This document shows, in pieces, positions 21,978-33,508 of a stretch of DNA of 64,000 bases. The translations under genes and the position numbers were made by a program. This DNA is from Astrocystis sublimbata (Eukaryota > Ascomycota > Sordariomycetes > Xylariales > Xylariaceae), in assembly GCA_022453515.1 (NCBI GenBank), contig JAJNNY010000005.1:1-64000 (forward strand). The letters run 5' to 3'. The stretch's first letter is position 1, and every line of letters begins with the position of its first letter. Below the pieces are notes generated by a model. That model did no database searches, was not told where the DNA came from, and saw only the letters and a list, made by a program, of their open reading frames with translations.

Positions 21978-24066
21978 ATGGTGTTAGCCAAGTCCAAGGG
22001 CTCGGTGGGGCTGGGCAACTCGTTGATGAACGATCGCTTTGGCAAAGGCAAAGGCTCCGACCGCAAGAAAGGCGGAGGAGTTACGCGAATCAACCATGCT
22101 ACCGGCGAAGAGGTATATCTACTCTGCAGCCTTCTTTGCTTTTGGCCAATGCGCCCGTCTCGCACATGTCACTAACTATCCTGGCGTCGGTAGTACATTA
22201 CAAACGACAGAAAAGAGGCGGCATGGGTCAAGATGCGCTCCGTCACCGAGCAAGGTGCTCTGGATGAGTTCTTGGCTACGGCCGAGCTCGCCGGCACCGA
22301 CTTTACTGCCGAGAAGATGAACAACGTCAAGATCATCCACACCGACCAGAGGAACCCATACCTCCTGACAGCCACTGAGGAGCGCAACGTTGTAGGCAAG
22401 ATGAACCAGCACAGAGGCAAGCTGACGGTACCGAGGCGCCCGAAGTGGGATGCCTCCACAACACCCGAAGAGCTAGACCAGCGAGAGAGAGAATCCTTTC
22501 TGCTGTGGAGGAGAGGCTTGGCAGAGCTCCAAGAGTACAACGATCTTCTTATGACTCCCTTCGAGCGCAATCTCGAAGTCTGGAGGCAGCTGTGGCGTGT
22601 CATCGAGCGGTCCGATCTTGTTGTTCAGATTGTCGATGCGAGGAACCCTCTCATGTTCCGCTCAGAGGACCTTGAGAACTATGTCAAGGATGTCGACCCT
22701 TCCAAGAAGAACCTGCTGTTGGTCAACAAGGCAGACATGATGACAACAGCACAAAGGAAGGCCTGGTCCAAGTATTTCAAGGAGAAGCGCATCGCCTACC
22801 GCTTCTTCTCCGCCAGCTTGGCCAAGGAGCTCATCGAGGCACGCGACCTTGAGCCCGAGGAGCCCTTGCACGGCGAAAGCTCCAACCCCAAGACCAAACA
22901 GAGACTTCAGTCAGACGAGTCGGAAGAAGGAGAGGCGAGCGAAGATGAGACCAACGAGCCAGAGACTTCTGGCGCTCCTATAAGCGAAGACGACACGAGA
23001 ATATTGACCGTTGAGGAATTGGACGATATCTTCATTCGGCAAGCTCAGAATCCAGATGGTAAGCTTAATTCAGGTCCTTTCTGCTCATGCTCGATGCTTA
23101 CCCACGCACATAGATCCGGACAAGAAGGTAGAGATTGGTCTGGTCGGATATCCCAACGTCGGAAAGTCGTCAACTATCAATGCCCTCATCGGTGCCAAGA
23201 AAGTCTCCGTCTCCGCAACGCCCGGGAAAACCAAGCATTTCCAGACAATCCGCTTGAGTGACAAAGTCACCCTATGTGATTGCCCTGGTCTAGTGTTTCC
23301 AAACTTCGCCACAACAAAGGCTGATCTAGTTTGTAATGGTGTCTTACCCATCGATCAGTTGAGGGAGTTCACAGGTCCGGCCGCTCTGATTACCCACAGA
23401 ATCCCTCAACCATTCCTTGAGGCTATATACGGCATACATATCAAGGTCCGCCCCCTCGAGGAAGGCGGGACCGGAATCCCTACGGCTAGCGAGCTCTTGG
23501 CGGCCTACGCCAAAGCAAGGGGTTACAAAACACAAGGCGTTGGTCAGCCAGATGAGTCCAGAGCGGCAAGAGTGGTTCTCAAGGACTACGTGGCTGGCAA
23601 GTTGCTCTACGTCGAGCCTCCCCCAGGCGATATTGATGGTGGGGAATTCAACAGGGAGCTATACGATGCTGCCCATCTGCCCGAGAAGCGGAGGAACGCA
23701 TTAAGGGCAGCTATGGAGGCATTGGAGGTAGGCGATGGCGAGTCCACTATGGACAGCGACATACTTGCTATGCCAAGTGGTGCAGGCGCTAAGTCGCAGT
23801 CTCTCGACAAGGCATTCTTTGCGCGAAATGCGGGTAATGCAGGACATATATCGATGCCGTTCAATCACAAGTATACGGAGCATGGGAAAGAGCAGGCGGC
23901 GGCCAAGGAGCTGAGCGGGCGCAAGGCCAAGGCCATGATTGCTCTGGAGACAGGTGCAGACCCCAGCGAGGTTCGGCTTGGGTCGAGCAAGAAACATTTT
24001 AAGGGAGGAGCTAAGGGGAAGGGGAAGGGTAAAAAGTTCGACAACAAGATGTTGGACGAGGATTAG
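21978..24066 (+). CDS. LSG1: LSG1, cytoplasmic 60S maturation GTPase
   Basis: Exons 21,978-22,112, 22,194-23,058 and 23,114-24,066, giving 650 residues. The GTPase motifs are circularly permuted as in the YlqF/Lsg1 class: NKAD (G4) at 223-226 comes before the P-loop GYPNVGKSS (345-353), the ATPGKTKH switch (from 368) and DCPG (389-392). The segment ERNLEVWRQLWRVIERSDLV is typical of Lsg1. The C terminus is Lys/Gly-rich. Lsg1 acts in the cytoplasm to release Nmd3 from pre-60S subunits. An acidic insert (SDESEEGEASEDETNE) sits between G4 and G1. Length matches yeast Lsg1 (640). Divergent from LTV1. Confidence 0.95.
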
Positions 24067-25053
24067 GTTGGCACGTTGGAAGGCCATGCAGATTGATACC
24101 ATCAATGATCAACAAGTTCAAAAGTAAATATCAGAGCGACGCGTCATCAGAACAGTGACGCGTGTAGCCTGGAATTTGTGTCTGCCTCTCGAGCGTCATC
24201 GTCCATCTTTCTCTCGCCTCTAAACACCACGGACCTTCCTGGCCTGGGCTGAATTTTGAAATAGCCACTGACGCATTGACCCCTTTTCCGGCACTATCTC
24301 ATGTATCAGAAAGCTAAACGGGACACGGAAGCTTCTCTCTATCGTGAGTTTAACCTTAAAACGCAGCTCATTTGAACCAGTAAACATAGCAGGTGAGCCT
24401 CGCGTGAAAGAGCCTCGGAAGCTTATCTAGATCACCGAACCTTAAGCAACTTAAGCTTAAAGTCTATATATAGGGGAAAGCACAGAAACCAAACAAAGCA
24501 CTGGCCAATACAACGTCATCAGTAAACACGACAGACGAGCTCTAGTTGAGTCATCCCGAAAGAGACTTGGAGTCTAAAGCATAATGGCATCACCGGATCT
24601 AGGGCATCTGAGGCTTGAAGTCTATGTACAGTGAGCATTGACCAGCCTCACGTCATAGATCCCTAAGCAGACCTACGACGCGTACATAGCATTCTGAGAA
24701 CAATGAGTCTTCACTGCCTCAACCTTATGTAAACGCCATCGCGGAACCTTAATAGAAGCCAGGGTCCAAAACAATGACGTTGACAAACCTTGATGGAAGT
24801 CCTGATGACGAAAAAGAGTGACGCTTGTTCAGAACCTTGAGGGACCAATGATGGGCTTGAGTGTTGAGAAACGCCTATATAAGGAGAGCATTTCTCCCCA
24901 TCTCCTCCATCTGTTCCAGTTCTTCCACCCTTCATCATTGATATCAACACCAATATATTCGATTCCATCATCCACTACTCTATTATTTAATACTTCATCA
25001 ATCAATACTCCATCATCCAATATTATCAAACTGAAGCACCACCTTTTCCGACA
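24067..25053. other. Intergenic downstream of LSG1
   Basis: No gene is visible. It contains an 8-bp inverted repeat ACGCGTCA/TGACGCGT at 24,139-24,163 and, near its end, a TATA-like TATATAAG at 24,876-24,883 followed by a CT/AT-rich leader that leads into the decayed region. Confidence 0.5.
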
Positions 25054-26900
25054 TGACATATCAGACAGACCATGGTCATGATCAAATCAGTGGAGCTATA
25101 GCCGTTTGTCCTCACTTCGTCAACTTCCTCTCCTAATCATGCTGTGTGCTTGTCCATCCTCCACGATCCATCATTTCAGGCTCGCCTCCAGAATGACCAG
25201 CTCTGGGGAAACCTTCCATGATGCTACAAATGCATCACGACCTCGGCAGACTTCCATGGTACTGTCAGTGGCATCACCGTTCAGAAGACAACGAAACGTA
25301 CGAGATATATTTTCGAAGGCAAATCAATGATTTGGCTAGCAGTCTGCGTCAGTCGCTGTGGTGAGTTCGGCATCCATACCAGTTGAAAACGGAATATTGA
25401 CCAAGCTCTTCTAGCAGTGACTGCTCGACTTTCCCGGTCACTTTATGCTCTTTTGTCCAAGATGTCGGCGACTCATATCATCACACGTGCTGCTGTATGT
25501 ATTGCCTACTCCTCTCTTGCGTATGTTTCGTATTAACCGTTTCACGGCAGGAAATGGACGTCAAATTCTCGGGTCTTGATTCCAACAAGCGCGTCGTATT
25601 CTCGCAGTAAAACCATTCAACCGCAACGATAATCTCGAGGAGATTCAAATGCAAGAGAGCGCCCAGATGGCAGCTTGGATCATCCAGCACCCGCCCATGG
25701 ACCTGTGAGAAATGAAGTCCAACCTGACGAAAACCCAGTAAGCCCTTGATTCCCCTGTGTTATTAGGAAGATCTCAATATACTAACACTCTTGGGTTTCT
25801 AGTCGTGCGATGATATCGCAGGATAGACATCAGATATTTATTCCTATCGCAGAGTTTGATGCCAACTATTGCCTATACACACAAGACCAGGCAAGCGAGC
25901 TATCACAGCTTCTCCCGAGTGGCCAGCCTCTCCCGAGGTGTCATTTCTCGAGGTGTCTTTTCTCGATGAGCCATTGAAGATGTATCAATACGGCCCATTT
26001 TCAACAGATAGAATGTTTTGAGCGTTCCGTTACGTTGCTACGATTCAAAGCTCGAACTCCTCGCTATATATAACCTCGCTTATCCAAAGGATTCTCGGTA
26101 TCCGGAGGAGGTCAAAAACGCTTCAAAGTGTATTCGAAAAAAGAAATCTCCTAGAAACTTCGAGGGAGTCCAGGTTGGAAGAGAAATCTTCCTCGAAGCG
26201 AATCAGCGCATGCACAACTTCGTCTATCCAGTGTCGGCGTCGGCCTCACTATTACTCTATCGAATTCCGCTGGCTCGGCCGTGACTAGCATTGGCAATTT
26301 GGCTCCATAGCCGTGCCTACTCGACCTGCCAGCAGATTCGACCTGACAGTTCATGTTCTTCCTATGATAGCACACGTTATCAACAAGCCCACATTCCCGA
26401 CCGCAGAAATCCTATCGAACATCGCGCGCCGGGCAGAGATAGCATATGCGGGAAGCAATTGCACGTATTACCAGCAAGCAAGGACTGCTTGCCAGGGTGA
26501 AAGAATGCAGAAGTTCTATCATCACAAGACGGGACTGCTGCGACAGCGGGTAGTATCTCCAAAAAGACCTTTGTATCATATAACTGGGTACACATGCGTC
26601 GCCGCGTTTCTAGCATGTCCCGTCAAGTGGCATTGGATCTTTTTCACGTCATGTACCACCACACAAGGAGACGAGAAAAGCAGTTTGATTGCCACGCTGT
26701 ACAACGCCGAACCGCTTCCCGTGCAAATGGTTACAACTTCGGCAACTCTTGCGACGTTTACTTTTACTCTTGCAAGATCCGATGTCATCCGCCACTATGG
26801 GCGATTCACTGACTCCCCTTCGACCCGCGTATCGACACGGTCAATCTCCGCATAAACTTCAAGGCAGCTATGGCGCGCCCGACAGAAATGTTGGGTAGAA
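25054..26900 (+). pseudogene. Apparent decayed coding region, unrecognised
   Basis: A promoter-like start (TATATAAG at 24,876, pyrimidine/CATC-rich leader) precedes an ATG at 25,054, but the frame stops after 27 codons. Protein-like stretches then occur in changing plus-strand frames, e.g. 25,221-25,365, 25,549-25,710 and 26,313-26,855. They are separated by in-frame stops and apparent frameshifts, and some gaps have intron-like borders (GTATGT at 25,495; CTAACAC...TAG near 25,785-25,802). No single model survives. I do not recognise the family and no function is assigned. A multi-exon gene with sequencing errors, or chance ORFs, remain possible. Confidence 0.35.
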
Positions 26901-28187
26901 TCCTGCCGCTTGGTTTCAAAAACATACACACAACTAGACAACTAAATCGAGCATCGTGGTGCATCGTTGGACTTCGATAGATGGGGTGAAAGCCTACAAA
27001 GTCTTCCGGCCTGTTATGCCCGCAGTTTAATCCAAACTTGAGACCCAGTTGACAACGGCAAGATCGGCCTCCGGGGACGGGATACAGCTGGATGGGTCAG
27101 TTGCAAGCTTCAAGCGCCTTACCTTTCGCAGACCGGTAATGTTGCTGGGTTTCCATTCAGTCACAGGTGACGTCGCGATGCTACAAAGCAGGAAGCAGAA
27201 AGACGGAGAAGAGTAACAATTCGCTTCCATCCTGGTGTCATTATGGATAATCTCCATTGAGTGCTGGACCTGGTGACGTACAAGCTTGTCTATTGGAATG
27301 AATATGCCCTTCCATCCTGTATATTGCTTTATCAAGACCTGTCTCCGTAGTAGCCTTAACAAAAAACTTTAATACTATAATCTTTTCTATATCGAATATG
27401 ATGCCACTTCTGGTTTGAACTCCTCTCAAGATACTGATCAACTTGATCAATCCCTACACCGTTGCCCGCAACTGTGTCATATCGGAAAGCGCCGCAATCA
27501 ATAGCTCACAAAAGCATCCAGCGACGAGTCTGCGATCGCCCAGAAATCTGGAGCTAGATCAATAGTACGATGTATACAACGCTGCGGGCGTGGTTGTACT
27601 CGGTTGTATTTGTTTCATACGTTTGTTTGGTATATATCATATTTACATAACAAGATAAGATCCATGCCCGTGGGATGGTATTAATAATGTCCACATTTGA
27701 GTATTGTGATAGTTCGCTGCTGCGGTTGTATTCAGTCGCATGTCGGGATCGTGATGTTCCGGTTAGCATTTCCTTTTGAGGTAATACTTCCTTGCTTCGG
27801 CGAACTGCGCCGACATGCCGCTACCTTGACCTTGTCAAGGTACCTCGAATCGAGCCAATGACAATGGCTTACAGACACAATGGTCTGAGAGCAAAATAGA
27901 TATCATAACCGATCGTCTGCAGGACCACGTTCAATTCCATTAGCCGATAATATTGCATGCATATAGAAGTTCGTAAGTGGGTATTGTTGTGATAGTTCTC
28001 AACTACCTAGATCGTAGGTATGTACACCATCTACCAAAAAGCCTATTGGATGTATGGGCCTCTATTATGTATGTCATGATGAAACACTGGGACTAACAAA
28101 AACTGTGTGTCCCAACTTTTCGTCCCGTTTCTCCAACGCCCAATTTGAACAAGTTACATTTCATGCAGTCGTCAATCCGTCATATCA
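26901..28187. other. Intergenic, gene-free
   Basis: AT-rich in parts (27,355-27,410). It contains the end of the AKR transcript side and short ORFs (27,027-27,450; 27,554-27,769) without recognisable content. Confidence 0.4.
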
Positions 28188-29171
28188 TTACGCAGAAGCA
28201 CCGTTCATATTGCTCTCCTCCGGCCACACGTTGTAGCCGAACACATCCTTCATGTTGACGAAACGGGCGTGTCGGCCCTTGGCAACAGCCTGCACAGCCT
28301 CGTAATCTTCGTCAGACAGCTGGGGCACCTGCGCATTGCTCTCGATACGCGAGGGCGTCGAGCTCTTGGGCAGCACGACATAGCCGCGACGCAGGCCCCA
28401 GGCGAGGAGAACCTGTGCGAGGGTATTGCCACTGCGGTCGGCAACCTCGTTGAGGGTCTTGTTGGTGCGGACCTTCTCGCCGGTATTGGGAATCTGGTCC
28501 TGGGAGCCGAGCGGCGAGTAGGCCTCGATCATGATGTCGTTGGCCTGGCAGAAGTCGATCAGGTCGCCGTTGGGGAGGAACGGGTGCACCTCGACCTGGT
28601 TGACCTGGGGCTTGACCTTGGCGAAGGCCATCAGCTTCTTGAGGCCTTCTATCGTCCAGTTCGACACTCCAAGAGAGCGAACCTTGCCGCTGGCGAGCAG
28701 CTCCTCCATGGCCCGCCATGTGGGTTCCGGGTTCTCTGTGAGGTCCTTCTTGATGACATACTTGCCGTCGGCGCCGAGCTTGACGGAGTAGTCGTCGTTG
28801 CGCTCGGCGGCGATGGGCCAGTGTACGATGAAGAGGTCGACGTAGTCGAGCCCGAAGTTCTTGAGTGAGTTCTCGAGAGACCACTTTACGTCTTCAGGCT
28901 CGTGTAGGTGGTTCCACACCTTTGTGCATACGAAGATGTCCTCGCGCTTCACCGATGTGTTCTCCTTCAAGAAATCCCGGAGACCCTCACCGACCTCGCC
29001 CTCATTGTGGTAAAACCAAGCGCAGTCTAAGTGACGGTAGCCGACCTCGAGGGCACATTTGACCGCCTTGTATGTTTCTCCCTTAGCTCCCTCGTTGGCG
29101 AAGGTGCCAAAGCCAAGGGCGGGAATCTTGACCCCGTTGTTGAGTGTGAATGTGGTTGAGTTTACAGGCAT
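28188..29171 (-). CDS. Aldo-keto reductase
   Basis: Intronless, 327 residues, a single TIM-barrel AKR. The catalytic tetrad is visible: Asp49 (in YRHLDCAWFYHNE), Tyr54, Lys84 (CTKVWN) and His117 (FIVHWP). The segments GVSNW and LPKSSTPSRI, the latter contacting the NADP(H) phosphate, are also present. It resembles fungal glycerol dehydrogenase/GCY1- and xylose-reductase-like members; substrate is not inferable. The ATG at 29,171 fits the family start (NNGVKIPALGFGTF); the frame is open further upstream to 29,315 with no family similarity. Codon usage is strongly GC3-biased, which suggests good expression. Confidence 0.92.
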   Translation of the reverse strand: MPVNSTTFTLNNGVKIPALGFGTFANEGAKGETYKAVKCALEVGYRHLDCAWFYHNEGEVGEGLRDFLKENTSVKREDIFVCTKVWNHLHEPEDVKWSLENSLKNFGLDYVDLFIVHWPIAAERNDDYSVKLGADGKYVIKKDLTENPEPTWRAMEELLASGKVRSLGVSNWTIEGLKKLMAFAKVKPQVNQVEVHPFLPNGDLIDFCQANDIMIEAYSPLGSQDQIPNTGEKVRTNKTLNEVADRSGNTLAQVLLAWGLRRGYVVLPKSSTPSRIESNAQVPQLSDEDYEAVQAVAKGRHARFVNMKDVFGYNVWPEESNMNGASA

Positions 29172-31232
29172 TGTGAAGTGATTTTTTATGGTGTATTGAG
29201 AGTTGTTTGATGCTAGACGCTGAATGAAGCTGTATAGCAACGAGAGATCGCAGAACCAAGGTTCTGTATTCTTTTTCAAACAACACCTCGCCAGGTCCAG
29301 GTATGACGTCGTCAACGCGGCAGTCTCTTCGTAGAGTGGGAGTATAAGTGGGAGAAGTAGTGCCGCTAGTGAGGCAGACTACACAGCTAAGGGCGATCTA
29401 GTTTTTTTCCTGAAAACCTGCTACCAGACGTGGTGCCAGGTTCGTTCTACCTCTTTGGCTACCTCAGTTAGGTACTTCCGTCTCACCTCCGCTGACGTGT
29501 GTACCGAGCCTGTATACTACCCGATGGGAAGTACAGCAATAATGGTGTTGCCTGCCTACAAGGTTTATTTGTGACATGTCCCCTTTCCTGACCAACTAGC
29601 GCCGGTCCCGGGGAGTCAGACGTGCGAGGCCCGCACCGAATAGCCCCCGGAGTGGCTTGCTCTGGCTTGTTATCGAAGGAGGGTATGGCTTGCTTGCTTG
29701 GTCTTGGCTTACTACTGATAACGAGGATTCGATGCTTCGACTCACGTAACACTACAGGCCATGGTGGTTTGTGTCTCGCAGACGTGCAGCCGGCCGGCAC
29801 CATCCGGTATGCAAAAAAGCCAGGAAATCCGGAATATTGCCCATGGCAAGCCCATGGCTTGCGCTGAGGTGGAACTCTCCTGTACTGTCTATGCACTCAG
29901 GGCGTGATTTCACCTTCATCCTGCAGAGAATGATGCAGGATGATGGCAGTTAGGCAGTCTGGACGCATACTGTATGTAAGTTGGGAAGCCTAAGGCGGCA
30001 ACACACTGCAACGGAGCCAAAGAGGCACAGTACGGCACTGTTATCCTCGGTTATGCTGGGTCCTGACATGCACTACTACGCTATTCAGGACAAGCTTCAG
30101 GAGAGACCTACTCCAGGTACTCGTGTAGGCGACCCTGAAGATGTTGTCGGTAAGTGTCGAAGTCGACCAGTCTCGTTGCGTTGATCGCTCAGGAGGCTGG
30201 TTCTGCGTGGATTTATTTTGGGTTTACCGCTGCAGGCCGGCTTGCCAGGACCGGGATGTTGGCCAGGTACGAACGAACCATGCCAACTCGGTAACTGTCG
30301 GTAGCTTCTTGGCCTCCCTCGCCTTCTCGTTGGCCTCGTTTGGGCTAGCAGAACAAAGGCTAGAAAACTCTTTCCGAAGAGCCTCCCCATTTTCCCGAGT
30401 CAGTTCTGGTCTTGGCGGAGCCGCATGATGTCAGCGACCCCTCCGACTTTTCCGACCCCTCCATCACCTTCTGCATCTGAACTGCATCTGCTTCTGATCA
30501 CTGTCGATAAGCGGGCACAATGCGAGCATAGATGGTTCGGAATGGACAACGATGCCTGGCGATGGACGGGCCAGCGGAGCACGGTCCACACGGCTACAAC
30601 GTATCATACGGCCCTTTCTCATTCAGACATTGCAGGACCATGTCTGACCATACTCTGAGCGTTTCATCTCTGGGTCGGTTGTGGTCGGTTGTGGTGTCGG
30701 GCGGCAGACAACTCGATAACACGCCAACCTAGCACGGCCGGACTGAAGGTTTGGATGGGCCCGAGTAAACTCGTAATCCACCAGCTTTGCCTCGAAATGG
30801 ACGTGGGATGGATACAAATATGGATACACCCTGTGGGCACCCAGCAAGACCCCTCGACCCCTAGACCGACGCCTAGGTTCACGCAGCGAGAGTGTCAACA
30901 ACAACGTCATCGAGATCCGACTTCCTAACGTACCAGCCCGATAAGAGTTTTCAGCAGGAGCGCCGGCGTCTGTAGTATCCTCGGCGGTGTCTAGATATAA
31001 GACGGAATCGAGGGATTAGGCTCCAGCACAACATGACTAGCGGTTGCCCCGAAAACGAGTGACCCTGAAAAACGCCCTGAGAAAGATATATATGAGCGTG
31101 TTGGGCACTTTCATCCACAAAATCTTAACATTCCACCGTTACTCACTCACTCACCATCATCATCGCTTGCCATCTACCCCCATACTCTCTAGACTTCACA
31201 GCACAGAAACGTAGCTTTTCCAATTCGTCACC
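29172..31232. other. Divergent intergenic, AKR/HAD
   Basis: A 2.06-kb region. It holds both promoters and only short unsupported ORFs (e.g. 29,483-29,896; 30,141-30,428). A TATA-like stretch at about 31,084-31,093 lies about 145 bp before the HAD ATG and is followed by a CA/CT-rich leader. Confidence 0.5.
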
Positions 31233-32714
31233 ATGCCGATGTTTGAGGAGTCCGATCTGGCGACAGCCGGCCAGACACAGGCTCCTGTCCCTACTAAGGA
31301 CAATGGAGCTGTAGGAGCTCAAGAGCACCAGCCCAGTCTGGCCATCCCCGGTGACGATGGAGAGGGTCCTATCGAGATTCCCGCTTCCCGGTCATCCATC
31401 TCAGAAGCCGCCAAGTACATGCACACCCTGAGCGTATCACCCTCCCAAAAAGAACGAAGGTCGTCCCGAAACTCATTCGGCGCCTCGCTACCCATTCCGC
31501 GATCCAAGCGGCAATCTAGGCTGTCATCAGTCCACTACCCCGATGGCCGCCCAACACGGCCGGGTATGCCCCCAATCCAGCCGACTCGGGAGATTCTGGC
31601 CAGCCAGATTCAGACCATTGAGTCGGAGAAGGTCACCAAGGCCAAGAACATGGCCTTCGCCTTCGATATCGATGGTGTGCTCGTCCACGGTGATCTGCTC
31701 ATCCCCGAAGGCAAGCGCACACTGGAGATCCTGAACGGCGACAACGAGCTCGGCATCAAGATCCCCCACATCTTCCTGACCAACGGTAGCGGAAAGCCAG
31801 AGCAAGCCCGTTGCGACCAGCTGACCAGCATCCTCGGCAACCCCGTGAGCACGGAACAATTCATCCAGTCCCACACGCCCATGAGTGCGCTGGCGGCGTA
31901 CTACGACACGGTCCTCGTGGTGGGTGGCGTTGGCTACCGGTGCCGTGAGGTAGCCGAGAAGTACGGGTTCAAGGATGTTGTTGTCCCCAACGACATCGTG
32001 GCCTGGGACCCCACCATCGCCCCCTACCGTGAGTTCACCGAGTACGAGAAGGCCATGTCGCGACCTCGGGACTTCAGCAAGTGCAACATCAACGCGATCC
32101 TCGTGTTCTCTGACTCGCGAGACTACGCCACCGACATCCAGATCATCATGGATCTGCTGCTGTCCGTCAACGGCCGGCTGAAGACCAAGGCTATAGACCC
32201 CGTGGCCCAGCGTATCCCCATCTACTTCTCGCAGGGTGATGTTCTGTGCCCCACCGAGCACTGGACGCCCCGTATGTCGCAGGGTGCCTTCCGCATTGGT
32301 CTCGAGGCCATGTACCGATCGATGACAGGCGTGGACCTTGAGCGTGTGGTGTACGGTAAGCCAGAACTGGCGACGTACAAGTACGCGGACGAGGTCATGA
32401 CTTCGTGGATGGAGCAGCTCCACGGCGAGGAGAAGCTACCGGAGAACATCTACATGGTTGGTGACAACCCAGCGTCGGACATTATCGGTGGCAACAGCTA
32501 CGGTTGGAACACGTGCTTAGTGCGCACCGGTGTCTTCCAGGGCGGCGACAACGACGAGAACAACCCGGCCAACTTCGGTGTGTTCCCCAACGTGCTCGAG
32601 GCGGTGCAGACGGCGCTGCGAAAGGAGCTTGGCAACGACTTCAAGATGGAGTTCGACGAGACAGTCAACCCTGTCCTGCACGGCAGCGCTACTGATGCGG
32701 CCGCCATCATCTAA
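31233..32714 (+). CDS. HAD-superfamily hydrolase, CECR5/YKR070W type
   Basis: Intronless, 493 residues. HAD motif I DIDGVLVHG begins at Asp145, with Asp147 as the second catalytic aspartate. Motif II is LTNGSG (Thr183), the motif III segment is GKPE (375-378), and motif IV is VGDNPASD (409-416). The class IIA cap lies between motifs II and III, matching the CECR5/HDHD5 family (yeast YKR070W), whose members are often mitochondrial and whose substrate is poorly defined. The first 135 residues are Ser/Pro/Glu-rich and poorly conserved; they are not a clear mitochondrial presequence. GC-rich third positions suggest strong expression. Confidence 0.9.
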   Translation: MPMFEESDLATAGQTQAPVPTKDNGAVGAQEHQPSLAIPGDDGEGPIEIPASRSSISEAAKYMHTLSVSPSQKERRSSRNSFGASLPIPRSKRQSRLSSVHYPDGRPTRPGMPPIQPTREILASQIQTIESEKVTKAKNMAFAFDIDGVLVHGDLLIPEGKRTLEILNGDNELGIKIPHIFLTNGSGKPEQARCDQLTSILGNPVSTEQFIQSHTPMSALAAYYDTVLVVGGVGYRCREVAEKYGFKDVVVPNDIVAWDPTIAPYREFTEYEKAMSRPRDFSKCNINAILVFSDSRDYATDIQIIMDLLLSVNGRLKTKAIDPVAQRIPIYFSQGDVLCPTEHWTPRMSQGAFRIGLEAMYRSMTGVDLERVVYGKPELATYKYADEVMTSWMEQLHGEEKLPENIYMVGDNPASDIIGGNSYGWNTCLVRTGVFQGGDNDENNPANFGVFPNVLEAVQTALRKELGNDFKMEFDETVNPVLHGSATDAAAII

Positions 32715-33508
32715 AGCAGGACATTCTCTTTCTTTCTTTTGTTCGGACGAGTTATGATATCCACGATCAAAACATTATCGAATGGCGTTTTATCTCCCCA
32801 TAGATGATAAGCTGGGGACGGGACTTTTTCTTAGACTTACTATTTATTACTAGCACATCCAACTCGAATCTGTTATACAGCGTTCCAAACCAATTTTCAG
32901 TTGCGCCTTTGACTGCTTGTTTCTCGTGACTTGTCTTTGATTTGAATTTTGGAGTTGGTCCCGATCAATGGGTGGTGGGATGGATGAACTGAAGGGCAGG
33001 CAAAGGTGGTTGACCCCTCCCCCGCCATCGAGCTTGATGCTTCAAGGACCAAGGTTGGTTAGTAGCTGCCCTAGGACATGCTCACTTGCCCTACCGGCAT
33101 TTCCAAGCCAAGGCCCAGGGTCTTTTGTACTAAGCCCAAAGGAGACAACTCATTTAACTGTCACGCGGTCGAAGCAGAGCCGGCCACGATACCCCAGATT
33201 GCCTACCCGGCGCGCCTTTCCTCTCACCGTTTCGGTCTGCGCGAATTCGAATTGACAAGCCCGGTGAAGTCGAGCATGCACCAAACCACAACGCGCCACC
33301 TCAAGGTCGAGTCGCCGACATACTTCGAAATAGCCCGCATGCCGAGCCACATCTGACGCCTGGGCGCAGTATGCTATTATTCAGTCACTCATTTATTCAT
33401 TCATTTCAGCACCCGCCACTCTTTTGAGAATTGAGTGTTGACAATTGGCGAAAAGTCCGCCTCATTCCAGCCACTCATTTACTGAACTAGCGACCGACTC
33501 TACCAACC
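32715..33508. other. Intergenic, HAD to GPI protein
   Basis: About 800 bp. It holds the HAD 3' region and the promoter of the next gene. Two overlapping ORFs (32,968-33,255; 33,078-33,356) lack recognisable features. Confidence 0.5.
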
